A stretch of 6,087 bases of DNA from CAIYRG01 sp035318785 (GCA_035318785.1 DATHDZ010000306.1:1-6087); one strand, 5' to 3'; shown: positions 1 to 5,753, counted from the stretch's first letter. Numbers and translations are program-made. Notes: a model not told the origin generated them from the sequence alone.

Positions 1-620
1 GAGCGTTCGAACTCGCGATATTCCTGCGACAGCTCGTGCGATGTCGTGATGAAAACACCCGGCAAAAGCTCTTCGAGAATCGCTTTCGCGCGCAGCTCAT
101 GCGATGCGTTGCGGTAGCAGTGCAGGAACAGCACCGCCACCGCCTCGATGCCCTCGCGTTTCAGCAGCGCGGCGAACTCCACGATCTCCTCATCGCGGAG
201 CGCCTTTAGCACCTCGCCCGTGGCAAGCATGCGCTCGCGCACTTCGTAACGGTGTTCGCGCGGCACCAGCGGGCGGTGCTTGGAAAAGAACAGATTGTAG
301 GAATCGGGCCTGTTTACGCGTCCGATCTCATAGATGTCGCGAAACCCTTCGGTGATCAGCAGCGCCGTCTTCGCGCCGGTCCGTTCCAGGATCGTGTTGA
401 TGGCGATGGTCGAGCCGTGCAGGAACAGGCCCGCATCGGCAAAATTGGTCCCCGCTTTCGCGACGCCGGCTTCGATTCCTTCGACGAGTGCATCGGGCGT
501 CGACAGCGCCTTGCCCAGCAGCAAACGTCCGTTGGCCTCGTCGAACGCTGCGATATCCGTGAAGGTCCCGCCGATATCCGCAGCCAGCCTCAAGGTGTGG
601 GATTTGTGATTTTGCTTCAC
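1..620 (-). CDS. Hydantoinase A/5-oxoprolinase family subunit, N-terminal part (runs off left edge)
   Basis: N-terminal 206 residues of a hydantoinase/oxoprolinase subunit; the frame is open to the window edge, so the C-terminal part is missing. Reading the minus strand gives the ASKHA phosphate-binding signature DIGGTFTD about residues 14-21, then HGSTIAINTILERTGAK, LITEGFRDIYEIGR, a PLVPREHRYEVRERM segment, and near the edge HELSQEYREFER, all in family order. Members use ATP to open hydantoin-like or 5-oxoproline rings, normally with a HyuB partner encoded next door (here it would lie beyond the left edge). Start choice: GTG at 620 has a GGTGG about 9 bases upstream and adds nine residues (VKQNHKSHT). 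A TTG at 593 would give the family-typical MRLAADIGG start but has no visible ribosome site. It lies 36 bp after the antitoxin stop on the same strand, so it may be reached by readthrough from the toxin-antitoxin promoter. Cytoplasmic. The family call is firm; the substrate is unknown. Confidence 0.93.
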   Translation of the reverse strand, partial: MKQNHKSHTLRLAADIGGTFTDIAAFDEANGRLLLGKALSTPDALVEGIEAGVAKAGTNFADAGLFLHGSTIAINTILERTGAKTALLITEGFRDIYEIGRVNRPDSYNLFFSKHRPLVPREHRYEVRERMLATGEVLKALRDEEIVEFAALLKREGIEAVAVLFLHCYRNASHELRAKAILEELLPGVFITTSHELSQEYREFER

Positions 621-656
621 TGACCAAATCCACCAATCAGCAACGTCCGCGATGGC

Positions 657-998
657 TTAAGCCGCGTGCAGCACCACATCCACGTGGATTGCGTCAAAGG
701 GGAATTCGACGTGGCCATCTTCCGTCTTGCGCAAGATTCCGCCGCCCAGCAGCGTTTGGACATCGGCGTGCACGGCCTTGACGTCACGATTGACCCGGCG
801 AGCTGCCTCACGGATCGACATGGGGCCGGCTCCGGCCATGGCGCGGATCAATTCCCAGCGTTTCGCTGTAAGCAGCTTGAACAGAAGCTCTGGCGTCGCG
901 AAGCTGATGCGCGCGCCCTGTTTGCGGCCCTTGAAAGCGTCAAGTGCGCGGCGGTTTACCGTCTGTCGATTTGCAATTCCCAACGTCACCGTTTTCAT
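657..998 (-). CDS. Antitoxin, HVO_A0114-like winged-helix DNA-binding protein (TumA-type)
   Basis: A 113-residue protein that starts 1 base after the toxin stop codon. The overlapping upstream sequence AGGTGG lies inside the last toxin codons, a good ribosome site that indicates translational coupling. The N-terminus (MKTVTLGIANRQ) and the ISFATPELLFKLLTAKRWELIRAM segment (31-54) match the HVO_A0114-type putative DNA-binding family. A winged helix-turn-helix follows: SIREAARRVNRDVKAVHADVQTLLGGGILRK (about 61-91) with a short wing (EDGHVEF), ending in an acidic/hydrophobic tail FDAIHVDVVL. Proteins of this family are commonly encoded beside DUF6516/TumE toxins and are expected to neutralise the toxin and repress the shared promoter. 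The dyad upstream of the toxin gene is the natural target (inference). All its arginine codons are CGN, unlike the toxin gene. The family call comes from recognition of the pattern, not a search. Confidence 0.85.
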   Translation of the reverse strand: MKTVTLGIANRQTVNRRALDAFKGRKQGARISFATPELLFKLLTAKRWELIRAMAGAGPMSIREAARRVNRDVKAVHADVQTLLGGGILRKTEDGHVEFPFDAIHVDVVLHAA

Positions 999-999
999 A

Positions 1000-1278
1000 T
1001 CACCACCTCATATCCACATCGCGCCAGAAATCGGCAAGCAGGGCCTCGGGGGTCGTGAAAGCGTAACGCCTCTCGGTATTTCCCATGTGCCGATGGTCTC
1101 CCTTGCCTGCTTCATTGTCGTAGCGAAGCACGCAGACGCCGTCCTCGACGAGTGCCGGCCTATATTTGAACCTATGCGCCGAGCCGCGCACGGAACGCGA
1201 TAGACGCCAGATAACGATTTCGACGAAAGCGTTTTCGGCGAGCACATGTCTCTCATCGATCATGAGCTCGGCGGCCAT
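1000..1278 (-). CDS. tumE: TumE-like (DUF6516) toxin of a toxin-antitoxin pair
   Basis: A 92-residue protein with the hallmark features of the DUF6516/TumE toxin family: an N-terminal M-x-A-x-L-x-IDER-xVL start, AFVEIVIWRL (17-26), RGSAHRFKYR (31-40), and the nearly invariant VCVLRYDNEAGKGDHRH (48-64), then a PEALLADFWRDVD tail (78-89). Its length is normal for the family. The start at 1278 fits the family N-terminus; an internal ATG at 1263 would remove conserved residues. The toxin comes first, the antitoxin second with 1 base between. The -10 box ends 8-9 bases before the ATG and there is no Shine-Dalgarno site, so the message is predicted to be leaderless. Five of 12 arginine codons are AGA/AGG, rare in the neighbouring genes, a sign of separate ancestry. 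The toxic activity of this family is not something I can state from the sequence. The conserved R, D, H and K residues are candidate active-site residues. Confidence 0.86.
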   Translation of the reverse strand: MAAELMIDERHVLAENAFVEIVIWRLSRSVRGSAHRFKYRPALVEDGVCVLRYDNEAGKGDHRHMGNTERRYAFTTPEALLADFWRDVDMRW

Positions 1279-1327
1279 GTTGGAGAATATAACAACGCAA
1301 ACGATGTGTTGTCAATTACTCCAACAT
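1277..1327. repeat. 51-bp nested inverted repeat, putative autoregulatory operator
   Basis: Outer arms ATGTTGGAG (1277-1285) and CTCCAACAT (1319-1327) are perfect 9-base complements. Inner arms ACAAC (1292-1296) and GTTGT (1308-1312) are also perfect. Both pairs share the same centre, base 1302, with equal 6-base gaps on each side. The right inner and outer arms bracket the -35 box, the left ones bracket the -10 box, and the toxin start codon lies partly inside the left outer arm. This arrangement is expected for cooperative binding of a dimeric antitoxin or toxin-antitoxin complex. The binding partner is inferred, not shown. Confidence 0.75.
1286..1315 (-). promoter_or_regulatory. Sigma-70-type promoter of the toxin-antitoxin operon
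   Basis: On the minus strand there is a perfect -35 hexamer TTGACA (1310-1315), a 17-base spacer, and TTATAT (1287-1292); shifted by one base it reads TATATT (1286-1291) with an 18-base spacer. The stretch is AT-rich against GC-rich surroundings. Transcription would start about 7 bases downstream, near 1279-1280, at or beside the toxin ATG at 1278. Any leftward genes lacking a terminator, including the hydantoinase gene, could be read from it. Confidence 0.8.
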
Positions 1328-1346
1328 CTTCCTCGGAGGCTGGTGA

Positions 1347-2399
1347 TCAATCGGCGCGAGCGCGTTCCAGCTGCTGGGCCAGCTTCACTACGTCGGGGGG
1401 CGACGCGTAAATTTCCCTGATGAGCTTCTCGACCTCGGTACCGGAAACCGGCCGCACTTCCAGCTCGAGCCGCTTCGCCTCGGCGAGGAATTTCGGGTCC
1501 TTCATCGTGGCATCGAAGGCTGCACGCAACGCTTGGACCCGTTCGGCGGGAATGCCCGGAGGCGCCGCGAAGGGGCGCGCGATGCTCTGGCGCGAGGTGA
1601 TCAGTTTCAGCGCCGCTTTGTTCTGCGGCGTTGTCGCCAAGTCCATGGCCAGCGGCACGTCGGGCAGATCCTCGTGCTTCTGCAGCGCCAATTGCACCAC
1701 AATGTTGATCTTCTTGCCGTCCAACAGCGGTTTGCTCTGGCTCAGCAGGCTGCTCCACGACCAGCCGCAGCGCCCTGTCACTTCGCCCCGCTCCATGCCG
1801 AGATTGATGTCCGCGCCGCCGCCGGAATAGCCGGTGACGACTTTCATCGGCAAATGGAACATGTTGCGCAGCACGACCGGAAAGATTTCGCTGTCGGCGC
1901 CAGCGGCTGACGCTCCGATGATCGTGGGTTTGGTCTGCAGATCCTGCCAGGTCTTGATTCCTTTGGTGGCCCAGAAGGCGCAGACGGAGACCTCGTTCGA
2001 GACGCTGCCGATCCAATTGAACTTGGTCGCCTCGAATTGCGTGCCTTGCGCGTGGCCGAGCAGGGGCTCGATCACCAGTCCACGCGCGAAGGTGCCGATG
2101 ACGGTCCCATCCTTGCGCGCGACATTGTAGAGATAGTTCATCACCTTCACGCCGCCGGCGCCCGGCATGTTCTGCGGCACCATCGTGGGATTGCCCGGAA
2201 TGTGGGGGCCCATATAGCGCGCCAGCGTGCGCGCATAGAGATCATAGCCGCCGCCCGGACCGAAGCCGACCAGCACCTGGACAGTCTTGCCCCTATAGAA
2301 ATCGGCGACCGCGTCCGCCGCATGAGCCGGCGCCAAAGCCGCCGCTGCCATCACCGCCGACGCCGCAACGGACGCACAGAGCCGCGTCAGTCCGTTCAT
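1347..2399 (-). CDS. TctC/Bug-type periplasmic solute-binding protein
   Basis: A 350-residue exported binding protein of the tripartite tricarboxylate transporter receptor family, at the upper end of the usual length. The start at 2399 is chosen because AAGGA lies 7 bases upstream and because it opens directly into a signal peptide: MNGLTRL, a hydrophobic alanine-rich core, and a likely AHA|AD cleavage after residue 27. The frame is open further upstream, but that extension crosses a terminator stem. Family signatures: VQVLVGFGPGGGYDLYAR about 40-57, HIPGNPTMVPQNMPGAGG (66-83), a YNVARKDGT segment (91-99), GASAAGADSEIFP (162-174), and VVTGYSGGGADINLGMERGEV (about 187-207). Two cysteines (C140 and C211) remain in the mature protein. 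Members bind organic acids in the periplasm and hand them to TctA/TctB membrane subunits; neither subunit gene is in this window. It follows the signal-less binding-protein-fold gene in the same direction, separated by 70 bp that contain a terminator. Confidence 0.93.
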   Translation of the reverse strand: MNGLTRLCASVAASAVMAAAALAPAHAADAVADFYRGKTVQVLVGFGPGGGYDLYARTLARYMGPHIPGNPTMVPQNMPGAGGVKVMNYLYNVARKDGTVIGTFARGLVIEPLLGHAQGTQFEATKFNWIGSVSNEVSVCAFWATKGIKTWQDLQTKPTIIGASAAGADSEIFPVVLRNMFHLPMKVVTGYSGGGADINLGMERGEVTGRCGWSWSSLLSQSKPLLDGKKINIVVQLALQKHEDLPDVPLAMDLATTPQNKAALKLITSRQSIARPFAAPPGIPAERVQALRAAFDATMKDPKFLAEAKRLELEVRPVSGTEVEKLIREIYASPPDVVKLAQQLERARAD

Positions 2400-2426
2400 G
2401 GCAAATTCCTTCCCATCGCAAACCGC

Positions 2427-2462
2427 AAAAAAGAGCGCACGCCGAACCGGCATGCGCCCTTT
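2427..2462 (-). terminator. Intrinsic terminator between the 2470-3414 gene and tctC-like gene
   Basis: In the minus-strand transcript GCGCATGCCG and CGGCGTGCGC form a 10-bp stem with one U-G pair around a 3-base GUU loop (plus-strand arms 2435-2444 and 2448-2457). The stem can continue with one G-U, one G-C and three A-U pairs to about 15 bp, and is followed by TCTTTTTT. It starts only 8 bases after the upstream stop codon and ends before the ribosome site of the TctC-type gene. It should end or attenuate leftward transcription, so the downstream gene gets either partial readthrough or another start. Confidence 0.83.
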
Positions 2463-2469
2463 AAACTGT

Positions 2470-3414
2470 TCAGGCCCGATATCCCATGGCGGAATGGGCC
2501 TTCGCCTGCACATGCACGTCAACAAGCTCAAGCGGAGATTCGGTTTCTTCCAGCATGCCCCAGCTCTTCAGCCATGCGTAAGTGCGCTGCATCTCCTCGA
2601 TCGGAATCGGCGCCGGATCGCACACCACAATGCGGCCCTCGCGAATGTCTTCCGGCTTCAACGTGCCGATCTCAGGGTCTTTGGCTTTGTGATAGTCGAT
2701 GAAGTAATGCAGATAGCCCGCCTTGTTGGCATTGATGCGCTTCACCGCCTCGCGCACCGCGCGGTTGAACGCGCCGTAAGTCTCCGCGTCCACTCTGTCG
2801 GACGCCACTTCGGTGCCGTGGTAGAACGCCGAGCAGATCGTGCGGCAGCCCTTCTTCTCGGCCAGCGTGATATAGGGCTCGGTCAGCGTCGTCGCCTCGA
2901 TCTCGCCCTTCATCATGGAATCGAAGCGGTAGCGCGAGCCGTTGGGCGCACGGCACACTTTGATCAGGTCGCGCGGCAGAAACCCCTCCAGAAGATGCAA
3001 CGCGAGATAGTGGGTGCCGAAATAAAACGGCACGCCGACCGTGCGGTTCGCCAGCTGCTGCGCCGTATAGACCTCCGAATCCGGCCGCACCACGATCGCA
3101 CCATAGGTGACGATGCCGCGCCGCCCGACCTGCCTCGACCCAACGCCCGTGTCCTGCACGCGGCAGTAATTCCCCCACTCGCAGGCGTTGTACATGTCGG
3201 CCTGGCCCTGTTCCAAAAGGCGGCCATGGCTGGAGAACGGATTGACTCCTTTCTGGCTGGTGATGGCGGTATCGGTCTTCTTCTCGACGCCCTTTTCGCG
3301 GTCCGCCCACTCGACCTGCAGACCTTCCTTCTCGAACAGGCCCTCGTCATACGCCACCAGTTCCGGCAGACCCTGGAAAGGCGCCGTCGTCTCCAAGATA
3401 AGCTTCTTCTTCAT
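2470..3414 (-). CDS. Substrate-binding-protein-fold (NMT1/THI5/SsuA-like) protein without signal peptide
   Basis: A 314-residue protein of the periplasmic-binding-protein type 2 fold. The N-terminus is charged and goes straight into the fold (MKKKLILETTAPFQGLPELVAYDEGLFEKEGLQVEW), so no signal peptide is visible and it is predicted cytoplasmic. Typical features are the AYDEGLFEKEGLQVE helix-strand of NMT1/SsuA/THI5 proteins (21-35) and the later QLANRTVGVPFYFGTHYLALHLL domain crossing (120-142). Distinctive are NACEWGNYC (77-85, with two cysteines), FSSHGRLLEQGQADMY (60-75), and many further Cys and His residues (C154, C190, C194, H199). Start at 3414 is preferred over ATG 3420 because AGGAG is 7 bases from the former and 1 base from the latter. 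Signal-less relatives in this fold include enzymes such as THI5, MqnA/MqnD and 4,5-dihydroxyphthalate decarboxylase, so it may be an enzyme and not a transporter part. It may equally be an atypical binding protein. No permease or ATPase gene is adjacent. Confidence 0.8.
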   Translation of the reverse strand: MKKKLILETTAPFQGLPELVAYDEGLFEKEGLQVEWADREKGVEKKTDTAITSQKGVNPFSSHGRLLEQGQADMYNACEWGNYCRVQDTGVGSRQVGRRGIVTYGAIVVRPDSEVYTAQQLANRTVGVPFYFGTHYLALHLLEGFLPRDLIKVCRAPNGSRYRFDSMMKGEIEATTLTEPYITLAEKKGCRTICSAFYHGTEVASDRVDAETYGAFNRAVREAVKRINANKAGYLHYFIDYHKAKDPEIGTLKPEDIREGRIVVCDPAPIPIEEMQRTYAWLKSWGMLEETESPLELVDVHVQAKAHSAMGYRA

Positions 3415-3421
3415 TGCCATT

Positions 3422-3426
3422 CTCCT
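3422..3426 (-). promoter_or_regulatory. Ribosome binding site that decides the start of the 2470-3414 gene
   Basis: The minus-strand sequence AGGAG is followed by A, then ATGGCA, then ATG. Two in-frame ATGs are 6 bases apart (3420 and 3414); only the second has ideal spacing (7 bases), which shortens the protein by two residues. Confidence 0.75.
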
Positions 3427-3455
3427 ACGTTGCGATTCCCGTGGCGATCCGCGCG

Positions 3456-3479
3456 CGGCACCGCAAATGCGGCATGCCG
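3456..3479 (-). other. Stem-loop in the 5' leader of the leftward transcript
   Basis: In the minus-strand RNA, C-GGCA-(UG bulge)-CCGC, a loop AUUU, and GCGG-UGCC-G pair over 9 bp with one 2-base bulge (plus-strand arms 3456-3464 and 3469-3479). It sits about 30 bases before the ribosome site, with no T-tract, so it is not an intrinsic terminator. It could affect message stability or be a protein site, as CGGCATGCCG (3470-3479) is also a perfect DNA palindrome. Confidence 0.45.
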
Positions 3480-3510
3480 GCGATCAGCCTCAATTCTCGA
3501 TTTCCTGCGA

Positions 3511-3539
3511 AATTTAAGCCCAACCCCAGGGCTGGTCAA
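3511..3539 (-). promoter_or_regulatory. Candidate promoter of the leftward unit
   Basis: On the minus strand TTGACC (3534-3539) is one base from the -35 consensus. A 17-base spacer follows, then TAAATT (3511-3516), which keeps four of six -10 consensus bases. The start point would be near 3504, giving a leader of about 90 bases before the ATG at 3414. It is the best match seen in the divergent region. Confidence 0.55.
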
Positions 3540-3545
3540 ACCAGC
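3531..3545. promoter_or_regulatory. Putative operator GCTGGT-N3-ACCAGC over the leftward -35 box
   Basis: Perfect 6-base inverted repeat GCTGGT/ACCAGC separated by CAA, centred on base 3538. The core TGGT-N3-ACCA is the half-site pattern bound by FadR-subfamily GntR repressors such as PdhR and LldR. It overlaps the -35 hexamer at 3534-3539 completely, so occupancy should block the leftward promoter. A second ACCAGC starts at 3560, 20 bases (two helical turns) after the right half-site, inside ACCA-GCT-TGGT (3560-3570). No regulator gene is present in the window. The regulator family is inferred. Confidence 0.5.
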
Positions 3546-3675
3546 GCCCCCCTAAGATCACCAGCTTGGTTAGCAATTTCGTGAATATCCGGCGCGCTTC
3601 CGGCCCTTGTCCCGCTTGGAGACCGGCAATCCCTCAGTGTAGTTTCGACCACGCGTAACGAGGTGTTAGAGGCTC

Positions 3676-5031
3676 ATGGCGCCGCAGCAAGTCGACATTG
3701 CCCAGATCGTCGAAACCCAGGACGGCAAGTGGTTTGCCGCCACGACTTTTCTCCTTTGCTGCCTTGTGATGCTGGCCGATGGCTTCGACAATCAGGCGAT
3801 CAATTATGCCGCGCCGTCGATCATCGCGGAATGGGGCATCAACCGGGCATTGATGACGCCGGTGTTCAATATCAGCATTGTCGGCTGGATGACCGGGTCG
3901 ATCGTGTTCGCCATGCTGGCCGACCGTATCGGGCGCCGTCCCTCCATCCTGCTCGCGGCATTGCTGTTCGGCGGCTTTACCTTCCTCATTCCCATGGCCA
4001 GCAACCTGGTCGAGCTTTCGGTTCTGCGGTTTTGTGCAGCATTCGGCGTCGGCGGAGCCATGCCGATGGCCATTGCGCTGATCTCCGACTATTCGAAATC
4101 GAAGAACCGCGGGTTCCGCATCACGCTGATGTATCTCGGCTATACGGCGGGTTCCTCGGGCGGTGGCCTTCTGGCGGCCGAAATCATTCCGCAATATGGC
4201 TGGCGCTCGGTTTTCTATGTGGGCGGCATCGGCGCGCTGGCGATAGCGGCGGTTCTGCTGCTGCTGCTCCCGGAATCGGTGCGCTATCTCATTCTCAAAC
4301 GCCCTGGGGACAGCCGTATTCTTACCTATGCGCGGAAGCTGAAGCCGAACGCCGGCTTCGGACCCGCTACGCAGTTCTCCATCCAGGAGACCGTCAGGAA
4401 GGGCGTTCCGCTGAAGCACCTCTTCACCGAGGGGCGCTCCGCCATGACCATCTTCCTCTGGCTCGCGCTCGGATTTTCCTTTGTCACGCATTTCTTCCTG
4501 TCGCAATGGCTGACGACGCTGTTGACCGATCAGCTTGGCTTCGCCAACGCCGCGCGCACCCAGGCGCTGTTCCAGCTGGGTGCGGCCTTCAGCTTCATTT
4601 TCGGCTTCCTGATCGACAAGAAGGGCATTCCCGTCATGACATTGGTCATGATCCTGGGGGCGCTTCCCGTCGCGGCCATCGGCCTTGTCACGAATGTCGG
4701 TGTGCCGATCACCATGGCCATGTCGCTCGCCTCGGGTATTCTGGTGCTCGGCGGGAATATCGGATTGAACGCGGTCTCGAGCATGATCTATCCGACGTTC
4801 ATTCGTTCCACGGCTACCGGAGCGGCCTTCGCCGTGGCGCGTATCGGCGCCATTCTTGGCCCGATGCTTGCGGGACTGCTTATCTATATCGACACGCCGC
4901 TCGATATGATCTTCATTCTCGGCGCGCTGCCGATGTTGGCGGCGGGCGCGGCCTCCTTCATGCTCGACAAATCGATCACGCCTGATGCCGCCCGCGAGAT
5001 GGCATCGCGTTCGGCTCTGGCGCGCCACTAA
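3676..5031 (+). CDS. MFS transporter, aromatic acid:H+ symporter (AAHS)-like
   Basis: A 451-residue, 12-helix inner-membrane transporter of normal AAHS length. The AAHS signature DGFD is at 35-38 at the end of helix 1, followed by QAINYAAPSIIAEWG. The loop 2-3 motif reads MLADRIGRRPS (80-90), with Ala where the general MFS motif often has Gly. LRFCAAFGVGGAMP (117-130) is the helix 4 motif with the conserved Arg118, and LPESVRYLI (198-206) closes the first half. The loop 8-9 counterpart is FLIDKKGIPVM. Known relatives (PcaK, BenK, MhpT types) import aromatic acids with protons, but some members carry other organic acids, so the substrate is open. The ATG at 3676 has AGAGG only 3 bases upstream, a rather tight site; ACGAGG lies further back. 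It is the first gene of the rightward unit and its stop is 9 bases from the aldolase start. Confidence 0.92.
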   Translation: MAPQQVDIAQIVETQDGKWFAATTFLLCCLVMLADGFDNQAINYAAPSIIAEWGINRALMTPVFNISIVGWMTGSIVFAMLADRIGRRPSILLAALLFGGFTFLIPMASNLVELSVLRFCAAFGVGGAMPMAIALISDYSKSKNRGFRITLMYLGYTAGSSGGGLLAAEIIPQYGWRSVFYVGGIGALAIAAVLLLLLPESVRYLILKRPGDSRILTYARKLKPNAGFGPATQFSIQETVRKGVPLKHLFTEGRSAMTIFLWLALGFSFVTHFFLSQWLTTLLTDQLGFANAARTQALFQLGAAFSFIFGFLIDKKGIPVMTLVMILGALPVAAIGLVTNVGVPITMAMSLASGILVLGGNIGLNAVSSMIYPTFIRSTATGAAFAVARIGAILGPMLAGLLIYIDTPLDMIFILGALPMLAAGAASFMLDKSITPDAAREMASRSALARH

Positions 5032-5040
5032 GGCGACGAC

Positions 5041-5727
5041 ATGGACAAATCCAAAGCGATGCTCGCCGATGCGGGCCGCGTCCTGGCACATGAGGGGCAG
5101 GGCGATTACGTCGCGGGCCATGTCTCCCTGCGGCTGCCCGATGCACCCGACCGTTTCTACATGAAGCCTGCGGGCATCGGCCTCGAAGAGATGACCGATG
5201 AGAACATCATCACCGTCGATATCGAAGGCAACAAGGTCGCCGGTACGTCCGGACGCCACAACGAGGTCTTCATCCATTCCGAGGTCTTGCGCGCGCGGCC
5301 CGATTGCAACGCGGTGATCCACACCCACGCCGCTTATGCCGTGGTGTTCTCTTCGCTCGGCAAGCCGCTTCTGCCGGTCTCCAATGACGGCGCGTTCTTT
5401 GCGAACGGCCTGCCGGTCTTTTCCGAAACCACCGAACTGATCATCAACCAGGCGCGGGGCAAAGCTGTCGCGCGAACCCTCGGCGCCCACGGCGCGCTTA
5501 TCCTGCGCAATCACGGCATCGTCACGGCCGCGCCGACCATGGAAGAAGCTGTTTGGCTGGCCCTGAAGCTCAACCAGGCTTGTCACGCCCAACTCATGGC
5601 GGAATGGGCGGGCGGGCCTAAATTCGTTGGCGACCCCGAACAGGCGAAAATCAAGGGCGCCTATGCCAGCCGGCCCGACATGCACGCCGCAGCCTTCAAC
5701 TATGTGCTGCGGCGCTCCAAGCGGTGA
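5041..5727 (+). CDS. Class II aldolase/adducin family protein
   Basis: A 228-residue cytoplasmic enzyme of normal length for the family. All metal ligands are present: HTH at 94-96 (in AVIHTHAAYAVV) and His158 (in LRNHGIVT). Glu75 in NEVFIHSE occupies the place of the catalytic glutamate of L-fuculose-1-phosphate aldolase. The N-terminal GHVSLR (26-31) replaces the GNVS of sugar-phosphate aldolases, and KPAGIGLEEMTDENIITVD (42-60) is the usual second strand block. The His version and the lack of an obvious phosphate-loop motif point away from fuculose/ribulose phosphate enzymes towards the mixed aldolase/decarboxylase branch, which includes 3,4-dihydroxyphthalate decarboxylase. It is translated from a TAAGG that overlaps the upstream stop region, 7 bases before the ATG, so it is very probably cotranscribed with the transporter gene. 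It probably acts on the compound the transporter brings in (inference). Confidence 0.92.
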   Translation: MDKSKAMLADAGRVLAHEGQGDYVAGHVSLRLPDAPDRFYMKPAGIGLEEMTDENIITVDIEGNKVAGTSGRHNEVFIHSEVLRARPDCNAVIHTHAAYAVVFSSLGKPLLPVSNDGAFFANGLPVFSETTELIINQARGKAVARTLGAHGALILRNHGIVTAAPTMEEAVWLALKLNQACHAQLMAEWAGGPKFVGDPEQAKIKGAYASRPDMHAAAFNYVLRRSKR

Positions 5728-5732
5728 AGGCT

Positions 5733-5753
5733 CCTGTCCTGATCGCCGACAGG
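5733..5753 (+). other. Short stem-loop after the aldolase gene
   Basis: CCTGTC (5733-5738) and GACAGG (5748-5753) form a perfect 6-bp stem with a 9-base loop, 5 bases after the aldolase stop. No T-tract follows, so it is at most a weak or Rho-assisted end or an mRNA-stability element in the 85-bp gap before the OsmC gene. Confidence 0.35.

Noticed and set aside
252..623. A 123-codon plus-strand open frame opposite the hydantoinase gene
   Set aside because: The minus strand carries the continuous DIGGTFTD hydantoinase frame; the plus-strand frame is its shadow.
1330..1340. CCTCGGAGG palindrome after the TctC-type stop codon as a terminator
   Set aside because: The arms leave only a one-base loop and there is no T-tract.
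1312..2016. A 234-codon minus-strand open frame inside the TctC-type gene
   Set aside because: It is out of frame with the real gene, has no ribosome site, and gives an Arg/Gly/Ala-rich translation with no family features.
2398..3555. A 385-codon plus-strand open frame over the signal-less binding-protein gene
   Set aside because: It is antisense to a gene with clear family features and a good ribosome site, and the translation looks like antisense composition (Arg/His/Leu-rich), without a known domain.
3616..3645. Possible rightward promoter TTGGAG-N18-TAGTTT before the transporter gene
   Set aside because: The -10 match is poor and nothing else supports it. The rightward start point remains undetermined.
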